64,000 bases of DNA from Enhydrobacter sp. (GTDB taxonomy: Bacteria; Pseudomonadota; Alphaproteobacteria; Reyranellales; Reyranellaceae): NCBI RefSeq assembly GCF_030246845.1, contig NZ_CP126889.1:1922001-1986000 (forward strand), in the 5' to 3' direction. Of this stretch, positions 8,743 through 17,867 are shown one piece after another. Below the pieces are notes generated by a model that had not been told where the DNA came from, ran no database searches, and saw only the letters and a program-made list of their open reading frames with translations. Position numbers and translations under genes: made by a program. Within the stretch, counting starts at the first letter, position 1. Every line of letters starts with the position of its first letter.

Positions 8743-9359
8743 CAAACACCGAGCTCGAGCACGCGCGCGTGTTCCAGCGGCGCATGGGTCGCGGCCACGA
8801 CGAGGCCGCCTGTGGCACGGTGTCGGGACAGCACCTCGTGCAAGGCCTTCTGCGCCGGCGCGTCGAGCGCATTCAGCGGCTCGTCGAGCAGCCACAAAGA
8901 TGCCTGCGAGGCAGCTACCCGCGCGAGCGCCGCACGGCGGCGCTGGCCGGCGGACAAGGTGCGGACGGGGCGTTGCCGCAGGGAGGCGAGATCGAACGCC
9001 GCGAGCGCTGCCCCGATCCGCTCCGAATCCGCCTCGCGGCCATGCAACCGCTCGGCGACCGCGATATTCTCGAGCACCGTCAGATCGCCCTTCAGCCCAT
9101 CCTGATGGCCGAGCCAGGCGAGTCTCGCGCGCCAGGCTTCCCGCTCCTCGCGAACTTCCTCGCCCCGCCACAGAATCGTGCCGGCCCGAGGCGTGACAAG
9201 CAGGGCGAGTGCGCGCAACAGCGTGGTCTTGCCGCTGCCGTTGCGGCCGGTCAGCGTCAAGAGGTCGCCGTTCGCAAGCGCGAAAGAAACCCCGTCGAAT
9301 ACCCGCCGTCCGCCGCGGCGGCAGGCCAGGCCCGAGACTTCGAGAAGGGCGGTCGTCAT
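8742..9359 (-). CDS. ccmA: Heme exporter ATPase CcmA
   Basis: ATP-binding subunit of the CcmABCD complex. The 205-residue product has Walker A GRNGSGKTTLLR, Q-loop GHQDGLK, signature LSAGQRRRAALAR, Walker B LWLLDEPLNALD and H-loop THAPLE. Length matches short CcmA proteins. The ATG at 9359 was chosen over upstream ATGs because the sequence in front codes for no ABC fold and contains the terminator hairpin. First gene of the ccm operon. Confidence 0.95.
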   Translation of the reverse strand: MTTALLEVSGLACRRGGRRVFDGVSFALANGDLLTLTGRNGSGKTTLLRALALLVTPRAGTILWRGEEVREEREAWRARLAWLGHQDGLKGDLTVLENIAVAERLHGREADSERIGAALAAFDLASLRQRPVRTLSAGQRRRAALARVAASQASLWLLDEPLNALDAPAQKALHEVLSRHRATGGLVVAATHAPLEHARVLELGV

Positions 9360-9400
9360 GCGCCGCCCTCGTACCATGCTCGGCTTGCACTGCGCCGGAA

Positions 9401-9441
9401 AGAAAAAGGCCGTCCTGTCGGGGGAGAATGACAGGACGGCC
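9401..9441 (-). terminator. Intrinsic terminator upstream of ccmA
   Basis: On the minus strand GGCCGTCCTGTC (12 bases, 9430-9441 side) pairs perfectly with GACAGGACGGCC (9408-9419) around a ten-base loop and is followed at once by TTTTTCTTT. This is a strong factor-independent terminator. It ends either the upstream ABC-transporter operon or the candidate small RNA, only about 40 bases before ccmA. Confidence 0.85.
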
Positions 9442-9507
9442 GAACGCCTCCGAAGAGGCTGAACGTGGCTTTGGGGGGACCACGTTCGGGGGAGATACAG
9501 CCCGAAC
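9401..9507 (-). ncRNA. Candidate structured small RNA or ccm leader with C-rich hairpin loops
   Basis: Reading the minus strand, four hairpins follow each other: GTTCGGG/CCCGAAC (9501-9507 with 9484-9490; loop CTGTATCTCC), GAACGTGG/CCACGTTC (9480-9487 with 9461-9468; loop with six C), GCCTC-TTCG-GAGGC (9446-9459) and the terminator hairpin (loop ATTCTCCCCC). The first two share GAAC and so exclude each other in part. Loops rich in CUCC resemble anti-ribosome-binding-site loops of several alphaproteobacterial small RNAs, which is inference. The alternative is an attenuator leader for ccmA or simply the tail of the upstream transcript. Confidence 0.4.
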
Positions 9508-9550
9508 ATGGAAAGCCGGGGTGGCCGTCGCTAGACCCAAATAGGGCGGA

Positions 9551-9572
9551 AGTGTGATTTTTTAATCACACT
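9551..9572. repeat. Perfect 9-bp inverted repeat downstream of the permease operon
   Basis: AGTGTGATT and AATCACACT flank TTTT. It sits in an AT-rich patch of otherwise GC-rich DNA, between the permease gene ending at 9636 and the hairpin cluster. It could be a protein-binding site for a promoter reading toward ccmA or a weak terminator; the TGTGA half-sites are eight bases apart, not the six of a CRP site. Confidence 0.45.
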
Positions 9573-9635
9573 AGGATTCGGCGGGTCTTTTGGCGATTTC
9601 GCCGATTTTTCAGCCGCTTACCGGCGAGCCATGCT

Positions 9636-10826
9636 TTACGCGTAGGGATCGGCCGCATCGCGCATGCCGTCACCCATGAACTGATAGGCCAGAATCACCA
9701 GAATCACCGGCACGACGGGCATCATCAGCCACCAGTTCACGGCCACCACATTGATGTCGGTCGCCTCGTTCAGCAGCACCCCCCAGGAGGTGATCGGCGG
9801 CCGCAGACCCAGGCCCAGGAAGCTGAGCGCCGTCTCGGCCAGAATCATGCTCGGGATGGAAAGGGTCGCCGAGGCGATCAGGTGGCTCATGAAGCCCGGC
9901 AGCAGATGGCGGCCGATGATGCGCGCGGGCTTTGCCCCCATCATTTGCGCGGCAACGGCATAGTCCTCCTCGCGCAGCGCCAGGAGCTTGGAGCGAACGG
10001 CGCGACCGAGGCTCGGCCAGTCGAGCAAGGCCAGGATCAGGGTGATGCCGAAATAGATCAGGAGCGGCGACCAGGTGACGGGCAGCGCCGCCGACAGCGC
10101 CAGCCAAAGCGGCAGGTGCGGGAAGCTCTTCAGGATCTCGGTGATGCGCTGGACGACCAAATCGACCCAGCCGCCATAGTAGCCGGCGAGCCCGCCCAGG
10201 ATCAGCGCCAGCGCGAAAGAGAGCACGATACCGATGATGCCGATGGTGAGCGAGATGCGCGCGGCGTAGACGATGCGGCTCAACATGTCGCGGCCCAGCC
10301 GGTCGGTCCCCAGCAGGAAGAGGGTGCCGTTCTCGGGTGGACAGACGAAGTGGAAGGAGCCCTCGATCAGGCCCCAGAACTTGTAAGGCTCACCACTGCA
10401 GAAGAAGCGCAGCTTCTGCGGCGCGCCGTGCTCCGGTTTGTAGACCCTCTGCAGCGTGTCCAGGTCGCGATGGACGGAGAAGCCGTAGACATAGGGCCCG
10501 ATGAGCTTGCCGTCGTGGAAGAGATGGACTGCCTGCGGCGGCGCGAAGATATACCTGATGTGCCGCGTATGCAGGTCGTAGGGAGCGATCCATTCGCAGA
10601 TCAGGATCGAGAAGTACATGATCGTCAGGAAAAGGGCCGAGACCACTGCCGGCCGGTGGCGGCGGAAGCGCCACCACATCAGCTTCCACTGGCCGGCCAT
10701 GTAATACTTTTCCTGATCGGCGCTGAGCCTGTCGGCGACGTAGGGATCCCACGGCTCGCGGCTCACGAAGTGGGGCGTCTGGCTGGCCGGGCGCCCGCGC
10801 GACGGCCGGGGAGCGGTGTCGCTCAT
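9636..10826 (-). CDS. ABC transporter permease, OppC/DppC type
   Basis: Inner-membrane permease of a peptide/nickel-type importer. The 396-residue product has a long cytoplasmic N-terminus (to about residue 60), a first helix near 62-80, a long periplasmic loop (about 85-190), then five helices with the EAA-type loop DYAVAAQMMGAKPARIIGRHLLP and the sequence GTDRLGRDMLSRI typical of OppC proteins. It is about 90 residues longer than ordinary OppC because of that loop. It follows the OppB-type gene by seven bases and ends the operon. Confidence 0.9.
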   Translation of the reverse strand: MSDTAPRPSRGRPASQTPHFVSREPWDPYVADRLSADQEKYYMAGQWKLMWWRFRRHRPAVVSALFLTIMYFSILICEWIAPYDLHTRHIRYIFAPPQAVHLFHDGKLIGPYVYGFSVHRDLDTLQRVYKPEHGAPQKLRFFCSGEPYKFWGLIEGSFHFVCPPENGTLFLLGTDRLGRDMLSRIVYAARISLTIGIIGIVLSFALALILGGLAGYYGGWVDLVVQRITEILKSFPHLPLWLALSAALPVTWSPLLIYFGITLILALLDWPSLGRAVRSKLLALREEDYAVAAQMMGAKPARIIGRHLLPGFMSHLIASATLSIPSMILAETALSFLGLGLRPPITSWGVLLNEATDINVVAVNWWLMMPVVPVILVILAYQFMGDGMRDAADPYA

Positions 10827-10833
10827 CCTTCCC

Positions 10834-11832
10834 TCACCTCTCGCCGGCCGCGCCGAAGCGGATGCGCGGATCGAGCGCCGCCAGCAGGAGATCGGAGATC
10901 AGCATGCCGATCACGGTGAGCACGGCCACGAACAGCAGGAAGGTGGCCGCGAGGTTCACGTCCTGAGTCTTGAGCGCGGTGAGCAGCATCGGCCCCATGG
11001 TCGGCAACGACAGCACCACCGACACGATGACCGATCCCGAGACGACCTCGGGCAGGAGATGGCCGATATCGGCGACGAACGGATTGATGGCATGGCGCAG
11101 CGGATACTTGACCAGGAGCTTGAGCGGCGGAAGGCCCTTGGCGCGGCCGGTGACGACGTACTGCTTCTGCAGCTCGTCCAGCAGGTTGGCACGCAGGCGG
11201 CGGATCATGCCGGCAGTCCCGGCGGTGCCGATGACGATCGTCGGGATGACGAGGTGCTGGGCCACCGAGGAGACCTTGGCCCAGGACAGCGGCTGCTCGA
11301 TGAATTCGGGATCCATCAGCCCGCCGATCGAGACGCCGAAATAGACCTTGCCGACATAGAGCAGCACCAGCGCCAGCAGGAAGTTGGGGATTGCGAGCCC
11401 CAGAAAGCCGATGAACGAGGCGGCATAGTCGCCCAGCTTGTACTGGTGGGTCGCGGCATAGACGCCGATCACGAACGAGACGGTCCAGATGAAGATGATG
11501 GTGCAGCTTTCCATGACGACGGTGAGCGCCAGCCGTTCGCCGATCAGATCCTTCACCGGGACCGTGTCCTGGCAGGACAGACCGAAGTCCCAGTGGAAGA
11601 TGCCGCCCAGCCAGTGGAAATAGCGATACCACACGGAATGATCGAGACCGTAGAGGGCCCGCAGCTCGCCGGCGCGCGCGAGCGCATCGGCGTCGCCGCG
11701 CGCCAGCAGCTCGTCGATCTGCGCCGTGACGCAATCGCCGGGCGGCATGTTGATGATCATGTAGACCAGCAGGCTGATGACGAAGAGCGTGGGGATCATC
11801 AGCAGCAGGCGCCGGGCGACGTAGTGGAGCAT
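10834..11832 (-). CDS. ABC transporter permease, OppB/DppB type
   Basis: The 332-residue product begins MLHYVARRLLLMIPTLFVIS, the standard OppB opening, and has six predicted helices with the EAA-type loop YVVTGRAKGLPPLKLLVKYPLRHA and the C-terminal VVLSLPTMGPMLLTAL. It pairs with the OppC-type permease next to it. The start at 11832 is two bases after the ATPase stop; the longer upstream frame is a shadow of the ATPase. Confidence 0.9.
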   Translation of the reverse strand: MLHYVARRLLLMIPTLFVISLLVYMIINMPPGDCVTAQIDELLARGDADALARAGELRALYGLDHSVWYRYFHWLGGIFHWDFGLSCQDTVPVKDLIGERLALTVVMESCTIIFIWTVSFVIGVYAATHQYKLGDYAASFIGFLGLAIPNFLLALVLLYVGKVYFGVSIGGLMDPEFIEQPLSWAKVSSVAQHLVIPTIVIGTAGTAGMIRRLRANLLDELQKQYVVTGRAKGLPPLKLLVKYPLRHAINPFVADIGHLLPEVVSGSVIVSVVLSLPTMGPMLLTALKTQDVNLAATFLLFVAVLTVIGMLISDLLLAALDPRIRFGAAGER

Positions 11833-11834
11833 GG

Positions 11835-13769
11835 TCAGGCCGCCTCCCGCATCATGCGCACATGGTGGCCCGGCTCGACCTCGGTCCAGTGGAGCCGTTC
11901 GGTGCCCGTGTCGGTGAAGGGCGCCGGCCATTCCCCGGGGTCGGAGGCCTTGCCTTCCATCAAGGCCTGCAGGTCGAGCCGCTGGTCGGGATCGGGAAAC
12001 GGCACGGCCGAGACGAGGGCGCGGGTGTAGGGATGGAGCGGGTTGCGGAACAGCACGCCTGCAGGCGCGAGCTCGACCAGCCGGCCGGCGCACATCACCG
12101 CGACACGGTCGGCGATGTAGTCGACCACGGCGAGATTGTGGCTGATGAAGAGATAGGTGAGGCCGAGCTGCCTTTGCAGATCCTTCAGCAGATTGAGGAT
12201 CTGGGCCTGGATGGAGACGTCGAGCGCCGAGACCGGCTCGTCGCAGATCACCATGTCGGGCCTGAGCGCGAGGGCCCGCGCGATACCGATCCGCTGGCGC
12301 TGGCCGCCCGAGAAGGAGTGCGGATAGCGGCTGAGCTGCCGGCGGTCGAGCCCCACCAGTTCCATCAGCTCGCCCACCATCTCGCGGCGATAGGCCTCGT
12401 CGCCCACCTTATGAATGATCAGCGGCTCGACCAGGATGTCGTAGACCGTCATGCGCGGGTTGAGCGAGCCGAACGGGTCCTGGAAGATGAACTGCAGCTT
12501 GGTGCGGAAGCGGTCGAGCGCCTCGCCCTCCAGGGTCAACACGTCGGTCTTGCGACCCCAGTCGTCGAAGATGACGCGGCTTGCGCCGTCGTTGCGGTCG
12601 GCCGAGATGCCGCGCATCAGCATCTTGCTGAGCGTGGTCTTGCCGCAGCCCGATTCACCGACCAAGCCCAGGCATTCGCCGCGCGCGACGTCGAAGCTCA
12701 CGTCGTTCACCGCGCGCACCACCCGGGCCGTGCCGCCGCCCATAAGCTGCTCCAGCAGGCTGTCGGCCTTGCGGATGCTGAACGTCTTGGTGAGATGACG
12801 AACCTTCAGGACCGGCGCCTCGGGATTGAAATTCGGCGCCGGCCGGGCCTCGGGCTTCTCCTGCAGCAGATGTCCGGTCGCGGCCTTGATCTCGCGGATC
12901 GGCTGAAGGCGTTCGCCCGGCTTCATGTCGAAGCGCGGCACGGCATCCAGCAGCGCCTTGAGATAGGGATGCTGCGGGTCGCGGAAGATGTCGCGCAGGC
13001 TGCCCGACTCGACCACCTTGCCGCGATACATCACCACGACGTCGTCGGCGACGTTGGCGACCACTCCGAGATCGTGGGTGATCATCAGGAGCGCCATGCC
13101 GAGCTCCTGCTGCAGGTCCTTGATCAGCCGCAGGATCTGCGCCTGGATGGTGACGTCGAGCGCGGTCGTCGGCTCGTCGGCAATCAGGAGGGCCGGCCGG
13201 CAGACCAACGCCATGGCGATCATCGCACGCTGGCGCAGGCCGCCCGACAGCTCGAAGGGATAGGTCCTGAGCGCGCGCTTGGGATCGGGGAAGCCGACCA
13301 TGCGCAGCATGGAGATGGTGATCTCGTCGATCTCGGCGCGACCTATCCTGGCGCGCGAATCGCGGGGACCGACATGGGCGCCGTGCAGCTCGACAGCCTC
13401 GCCGATCTGATCGCCCACGGTGTGGAGCGCCGACAGCGAGGTCATGGGCTCCTGGAAGATGATCGAGATCTCGCCGCCACGGATGCCGCGCATTTCCGGG
13501 CCAGACGGCGACAGCTTGGCGATGTCGACGACCGGCGATTCGTCGCGCGGGTCCTTGAAAAAAATCGAGCCGGACGGGATCGAGGCGGCGCGCGGCAGAA
13601 GTCCCATGATGGCTTGGCTGCATACCGACTTGCCCGAGCCGGACTCGCCTACCAGCGCCACGGTGCCGCCGGGCGGGATGGAGAACGAGACCTCGTCGAC
13701 GGCGCGCAGGATGCCCTCGTGGACGCCAAACTCGACCGTCAGATTCTCGACCCGCAGCAGATCCTTCAT
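11835..13769 (-). CDS. Oligopeptide-type ABC transporter ATPase with two fused nucleotide-binding domains
   Basis: A 644-residue fusion of OppD-like and OppF-like halves. Domain 1 has Walker A GESGSGKS (about 39-46), signature [12 protein letters not shown] and Walker [13 protein letters not shown]; domain 2 has [12 protein letters not shown] (about 382-393), signature [12 protein letters not shown] and [12 protein letters not shown]. Each half ends with the peptide-transporter tail [12 protein letters not shown] or [12 protein letters not shown]. All catalytic motifs look intact. It overlaps the upstream membrane-protein gene by four bases. No substrate-binding protein gene lies in this operon. 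Confidence 0.93.
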   Translation of the reverse strand: MKDLLRVENLTVEFGVHEGILRAVDEVSFSIPPGGTVALVGESGSGKSVCSQAIMGLLPRAASIPSGSIFFKDPRDESPVVDIAKLSPSGPEMRGIRGGEISIIFQEPMTSLSALHTVGDQIGEAVELHGAHVGPRDSRARIGRAEIDEITISMLRMVGFPDPKRALRTYPFELSGGLRQRAMIAMALVCRPALLIADEPTTALDVTIQAQILRLIKDLQQELGMALLMITHDLGVVANVADDVVVMYRGKVVESGSLRDIFRDPQHPYLKALLDAVPRFDMKPGERLQPIREIKAATGHLLQEKPEARPAPNFNPEAPVLKVRHLTKTFSIRKADSLLEQLMGGGTARVVRAVNDVSFDVARGECLGLVGESGCGKTTLSKMLMRGISADRNDGASRVIFDDWGRKTDVLTLEGEALDRFRTKLQFIFQDPFGSLNPRMTVYDILVEPLIIHKVGDEAYRREMVGELMELVGLDRRQLSRYPHSFSGGQRQRIGIARALALRPDMVICDEPVSALDVSIQAQILNLLKDLQRQLGLTYLFISHNLAVVDYIADRVAVMCAGRLVELAPAGVLFRNPLHPYTRALVSAVPFPDPDQRLDLQALMEGKASDPGEWPAPFTDTGTERLHWTEVEPGHHVRMMREAA

Positions 13770-14290
13770 TCTGCTTCTTCCTGACCTGCCACGGTGATGC
13801 CCATCGACCGCAGATTGGCGCGCGTGGCCGGGCTGAGCTCGAGCTTGCATGCTTCCGCAGCCTTCGCCGCCCGCTCGACGATATCGTAAAAGCCGTCGAG
13901 CGACGAATCGACCTTCACGGACCGTGCGCCCGCCGACCGCACGGCGAGCTGCATCCACCCGCCCGAGCGGTCGCGTTTGGTGGAGTAGTAGGAAAGCGCC
14001 ATGCGGTCGAGCCGGGCCCATTCGACCAAGCCGCCGGCCGGCCCATCCGCGGCGAAGGTATCCGGGCCGAGAATGTAGCGGGTCATCTGACGCAGGACGG
14101 TCCGGGTGAGAAAGAGCAGAAACAGAAGGCAGGCGGCCCCCAGCAGAAGGCCGATCCACCGGTTGACCTGGAGCAGCAACAAGGGCAACCCGCACAGCAC
14201 GGCCCCTGCCACGGCGCGGATGTAGTCGGCCCACAGCGTCTGGCGCGGATAGCGCAAAACGGCAGAACTCAAGGCCGCGCCTCCCGTCAC
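13766..14290 (-). CDS. Small membrane protein of unknown function in the glycan/transport operon
   Basis: I do not recognise the family. The 174-residue product has two adjacent membrane segments (about 20-35 and 40-60, VAGAVLCGLPLLLLQV and LLLGAACLLFLLFL) followed by a soluble domain containing FAADGPAGGLVEWARLDRM and a C-terminal helix. The arrangement resembles PH-like membrane proteins that read YSTKRDR and ARSVKVDSSL-type strands, but that is only an impression. The GTG start overlaps the deacetylase stop (GTGA), and its stop overlaps the ATPase start (ATGA), so it is tightly coupled to both. Confidence 0.75.
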   Translation of the reverse strand: MTGGAALSSAVLRYPRQTLWADYIRAVAGAVLCGLPLLLLQVNRWIGLLLGAACLLFLLFLTRTVLRQMTRYILGPDTFAADGPAGGLVEWARLDRMALSYYSTKRDRSGGWMQLAVRSAGARSVKVDSSLDGFYDIVERAAKAAEACKLELSPATRANLRSMGITVAGQEEAE

Positions 14291-15036
14291 GCGAAAACGC
14301 GACGGGCCGCGCGCACCTCCACGCCCGACATCGCTCCCGCTTTCTCCAACAGCGACCTTAGGAAATCCCAAGCGGCCTCGTCCATCACAAGATGATGACT
14401 GAGCACACCGACGGGCTCATGCGACGACTGCCGCGCGCCGCACAACGCCGCCATCAGCGCAGCGAGTGCCGTCTCCTCGCCGACGAAGCCACGTCGTCCT
14501 TTCCAGTCCACGAGATCGAGATGCGCGTTGACCTGGCACAGGCCCCTGACCGGCTCCGCCCTCGGACGGCGGCCGAACGACGAGAGGCCGACAAAGCCGA
14601 TCTCCGGCAAGGCCGGCACCAGTGCCGGGGCGATGCGGTTCCAGGGCGGCACCAGGACTGGCAGGGGCCGTTCGCCGAACAGCCGCTCGAGGGCGAGCCA
14701 GCCGGCGCCCAGCTCACCCAGCACCAGCATGGCCGGGCGATGTGGCCCCAGCTCGCATTTCTTGTCGCCGGCCGGCGCATGGTTGACGTGGGCATAGCCG
14801 TGCTGCAGCAGATCGACGGCCGACTCGCCTGCGAGCCGGGCGGCCAGGGCGGGCGTGGCGATGGCGGGGATCACGGCCAACGCCAACGGCGCCTGCACCT
14901 CGCGCCGCACGCTCAAGAGGCGGTCGAGGTTGGCGGTCGCATCGGCGGCGTCGTCATCACGCCACCACAGCTCGACCGTCCTGCCGGCATCGCGCCAGCG
15001 CGCGATCTCCTCGCCCAGGGCGCGCCAGCTGCTCAT
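14287..15036 (-). CDS. Polysaccharide deacetylase family protein
   Basis: A 249-residue NodB-like (carbohydrate esterase 4) fold: metal-site motif WWRDDDAAD near residue 25, the histidine motif LQHGYAHVNHAP near 80 and PPWNRIAP near 130. No signal peptide, so it probably works in the cytoplasm on a glycan precursor; in related clusters such proteins remove acetyl groups from N-acetyl sugars, and the exact substrate is unknown. It overlaps both neighbours by four bases. Confidence 0.8.
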   Translation of the reverse strand: MSSWRALGEEIARWRDAGRTVELWWRDDDAADATANLDRLLSVRREVQAPLALAVIPAIATPALAARLAGESAVDLLQHGYAHVNHAPAGDKKCELGPHRPAMLVLGELGAGWLALERLFGERPLPVLVPPWNRIAPALVPALPEIGFVGLSSFGRRPRAEPVRGLCQVNAHLDLVDWKGRRGFVGEETALAALMAALCGARQSSHEPVGVLSHHLVMDEAAWDFLRSLLEKAGAMSGVEVRAARRVFA

Positions 15037-16166
15037 GCGACTTTCGTCCGCAACAGCTCGACCGTCGCTGCCGCACCGCCGACGTCGCAGGGCGGGAAGC
15101 TGCGCAGCGAGGGGCCGGCCAGGGCCTGCTCGATTCCAGCAGCGAGGCTTTCGGCAGAGAGCGAGGCTGCCGGCACCACAGTGGCCATACCGCGTGCAGC
15201 CAGCAAACGGGCGCGATCGGACTGCTCCGTTTCGCGCTCGGTCGAGAACGGCACGAGCAGGGCGCGATCGGCGAAGCGCAGAATATCCACCACCGTATTG
15301 TAACCGGCCTGCGAGATCGACAGTGCGGCGTTGGCCAGCAGCGTCGGGAAGTCGCGCCGCGACGGCTCGATCACGACCCCATCCTGCGGCTTCAGGGCGG
15401 CGCGGTCGATTGCGGAAAGGTTGGCCCCGACCAGCAACCGCCAGCGGCGGTCGGCCAGCGTGCCCCGACGGCGGGCCGCCAGCGCCGCCTCGAGCAGGGG
15501 CGCGCCGACGGCGCCGCCGCCGATCGACACGACGACCTCGTTCGTGCCGGCATCGCTTGCATTCACGCCGTGGGCCGGCGGCGCGACGTAGCCGGTATAG
15601 ACGGCGCGCGCGGCGATACGATCCCAGGCGGCGAAACTCTTGCCGAAGTCGGCGATCCTGGGGTCGGCATGAACCAGCACGAGATCAAACTCGGCGAGCA
15701 TCTCGAGCGTCTCGGCGACTCGCTGCGACGAGACCGACCGCCGCACCACGTCGCGAACCGAGCAGACGATCGATGGCCGCGGACGCAGGGCGCGTGCCGC
15801 CTCGACGAGCGGCACTAACTCGAAGCGCAACTGCGTGCGGCCGAACGGAAACTGTTCGGTGATCACGATCGACGGCGCTTCGGCATGCAGGAGCGACACC
15901 AGTTCCTGCGCGCGCGCGGCCCGAAAGGCATGGTCGACCGGCGCTCCGTCGAGCCGGACCAGCTCGCGCAGAGTCTCGTCGCGCGCGCGGACAGGCGGCA
16001 GCTGGTGCAGGCGCGCGGGCCCGAGGTCGAGGGCAATCGGCGCGCCGCCGGACACCATCAGAACGTCGAACCCGCCCTCGGCCAGGGCGCGGGCGAGAAC
16101 GGCGGCGCGTCGCAGATGGCCGATGCCCAGGAGGTGCTGGACGTAGAAGATGATGCGCGGCGTCAT
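15033..16166 (-). CDS. Predicted glycosyltransferase, MurG-like GT-B fold (first of two paralogues)
   Basis: The 377-residue product opens MTPRIIFYVQHLLGIGHLRRA, whose GxGHxxR loop is typical of MurG-like predicted transferases, and later has SIGGGAVG and the donor-site region ISQAGYNTVVDILRF. It would transfer a sugar from a nucleotide donor to a lipid or glycan acceptor in the cytoplasm; acceptor unknown. The paralogue at 19176-20456 shows the same blocks. The ATG at 16166 overlaps the phosphatase stop by four bases; the longer frame upstream is a shadow. Confidence 0.82.
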   Translation of the reverse strand: MTPRIIFYVQHLLGIGHLRRAAVLARALAEGGFDVLMVSGGAPIALDLGPARLHQLPPVRARDETLRELVRLDGAPVDHAFRAARAQELVSLLHAEAPSIVITEQFPFGRTQLRFELVPLVEAARALRPRPSIVCSVRDVVRRSVSSQRVAETLEMLAEFDLVLVHADPRIADFGKSFAAWDRIAARAVYTGYVAPPAHGVNASDAGTNEVVVSIGGGAVGAPLLEAALAARRRGTLADRRWRLLVGANLSAIDRAALKPQDGVVIEPSRRDFPTLLANAALSISQAGYNTVVDILRFADRALLVPFSTERETEQSDRARLLAARGMATVVPAASLSAESLAAGIEQALAGPSLRSFPPCDVGGAAATVELLRTKVA

Positions 16167-16762
16167 ACGCTCTCCATCTCCACGTTGAGCCGATCGACGG
16201 CAAGGCTGCCGCCGCCAAGGGCGACGAAGTAGTGCAGCCTGCGCCAGTCGAGCTTCACCGGCGGCGGACCAGTCATGTCCCACCCGGTCGCCAGAGCGAG
16301 CAGCGCGCGGATTGCCGCCTTGTGTGAGATCGCCACGACCGGATGGCCGTCGGCCGCGACCGCCGACGCCCAGTCCGACAGACGAAGCATCGTCGCGCGT
16401 GGGGTTTCCCCGCCCGGCGGTTGGAAGTCGAGCCCTCGCTGCTCCGCTTCGAGAAACGAAGCACCGATCGTTGCCCGCAGCTCGGCGACCGACCGGCCCT
16501 CCCAGAGGCCGAAGCTCATCTCGCGCAGGCGCGGCTCGATCACCGCGGGCGCTGTCGGGCTGAGAAGCTCGGCCGTCCGGCGCGCGCGTTCGAGCGGGCT
16601 GCAGACCCGCCGCCAGTCACGCGCCGGCGCCGGCAGGCGCCAGCTCCTCGCCACCGCCTCGCCGTCGGCACTGAGCGGAATGTCGGTCATGCCCTGCAGG
16701 CGCCGGGAGGCGTTCCAAGCGGTCGGGGCATGGCGAAGGACGGCAAAGCGGACGCCGGTCAC
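16163..16762 (-). CDS. Histidine phosphatase family protein (phosphoglycerate mutase-like)
   Basis: The 199-residue product has the catalytic RHG-type motif LRHAPTAWN near residue 9 (alanine replaces the usual glycine), the acid residue in EMSFGLWEGRS, and the second histidine in AISHKAAIRALL. Relatives dephosphorylate alpha-ribazole phosphate, sugar phosphates and similar small molecules. Lying among glycosyltransferases it may act on a sugar phosphate, which is inference. GTG start overlaps the upstream transferase stop (GTGA). Confidence 0.85.
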   Translation of the reverse strand: MTGVRFAVLRHAPTAWNASRRLQGMTDIPLSADGEAVARSWRLPAPARDWRRVCSPLERARRTAELLSPTAPAVIEPRLREMSFGLWEGRSVAELRATIGASFLEAEQRGLDFQPPGGETPRATMLRLSDWASAVAADGHPVVAISHKAAIRALLALATGWDMTGPPPVKLDWRRLHYFVALGGGSLAVDRLNVEMESV

Positions 16763-17865
16763 GGCAGCCGCCGCAGGATGCCGCTGAGCGCGCGTGCGGC
16801 GGCGCGCTCGTCGTGGTGCTGCGCGACGCGGCGCCGTGCGCCGGCGCCCAAGCGGGCGCGCTCGGCCGGATTGTCGAGCAGCCAGCCGACGGCGGCGGCA
16901 AAGGCGCAGGCATCGCCGATGGGGGCCAGGATGCCGGAAATGCCGTGGCCAACGACCGCCGGCACGCCGCCCGTACGGCCGGCGACAACCGGCAAACCGC
17001 AGGCCTGGGCCTCGAGAAAAGCCATGCCGTAGGCTTCGTTGATTGCAGGCCACAGGTAAAGGTCGGCGGCGGCATAGACCGCCGGCAGGGCCTCGTGCGG
17101 CACGATCCCCAGGAAGCGCACGCGCGAGCCGAACGGCGCCATCAGCCTCTCGATCTCGGCGCGGGCCGGCCCGTCGCCCACCAGCACCGCCTGCCAGCGG
17201 CGTTCCTTCAACGCGGCAAAGGCCTTCGCCAGCACGCGATAGGAGTCGAGCTTGGCACGAGTGCGCATCATGGCGACGGTGAGCAGCACCGGCGGATCGT
17301 TCAGTCGTCGGCCGCCGGCCGCCGCCTGGAAGGGCGCGGCATCGATGAATGGCGGCAACGAAAGTTGATGCGCCCCGGGACGCAGCCGGCTCTTGACGCC
17401 GGCGATGTCGCGCGGATTCAGCGTCAACACGAGATTCGCCGCCGCGATGGCCCGCTCCGCCGCACGATGGCCAAGCCGCGTCGCTCCCTGCGCGCGACGC
17501 GGCGAATGCGATGCCTCCGCGATCACGTAGGGAATGCCCAGCGCGCGCGTCACCGCGGGTCCCAGCCAGTCGGGCTTGCGGTACCACGAATGATAGGTGA
17601 ACCAGAGGTCGAACCGTTCGGGATGCCGCTTCGGCAACGCCCGCCAGCGCGCGATGATGCGGTTCGCCCTGATGCGTGCCTGGCGCTCGAGGGCCAGATG
17701 GGCTTCCGGCGCCGGGACGCCCGGGGCGATGCGACTTTGCGTCGGCGTGACGATCCGATGCCCGAGGCGTTCGAGGAGGCGCTGCAGGCCTCGCGCCATT
17801 TCGCGGTCGCCCGAGGCGACAGGGCTGTCAGGAGCTTTGAGCGGCGTGTGCAACAGCACGCGCAT
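16759..17865 (-). CDS. Glycosyltransferase family 4 protein
   Basis: A 368-residue GT-B transferase with the GT4 C-terminal domain: MMRTRAKLDSYRVLAKAF, LVGDGPARAEIE, RVRFLGIVPHEALPAVYAAAD and the EX7E-like block NEAYGMAFLEAQACGLPVVAG near residue 280. Cytoplasmic, uses a nucleotide sugar; acceptor unknown. It starts two bases after the preceding transferase stop. Confidence 0.88.
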   Translation of the reverse strand: MRVLLHTPLKAPDSPVASGDREMARGLQRLLERLGHRIVTPTQSRIAPGVPAPEAHLALERQARIRANRIIARWRALPKRHPERFDLWFTYHSWYRKPDWLGPAVTRALGIPYVIAEASHSPRRAQGATRLGHRAAERAIAAANLVLTLNPRDIAGVKSRLRPGAHQLSLPPFIDAAPFQAAAGGRRLNDPPVLLTVAMMRTRAKLDSYRVLAKAFAALKERRWQAVLVGDGPARAEIERLMAPFGSRVRFLGIVPHEALPAVYAAADLYLWPAINEAYGMAFLEAQACGLPVVAGRTGGVPAVVGHGISGILAPIGDACAFAAAVGWLLDNPAERARLGAGARRRVAQHHDERAAARALSGILRRLP

Positions 17866-17867
17866 GG

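Noticed and set aside
9551..9572. CRP binding site
   Set aside because: The TGTGA and TCACA half-sites are eight bases apart instead of six, and no gene starts at a fitting distance. Listed as an inverted repeat only.
11862..13784. 640-codon plus-strand frame
   Set aside because: Antisense to the fused ABC ATPase, which has all motifs. No domain is seen in the plus-strand product.
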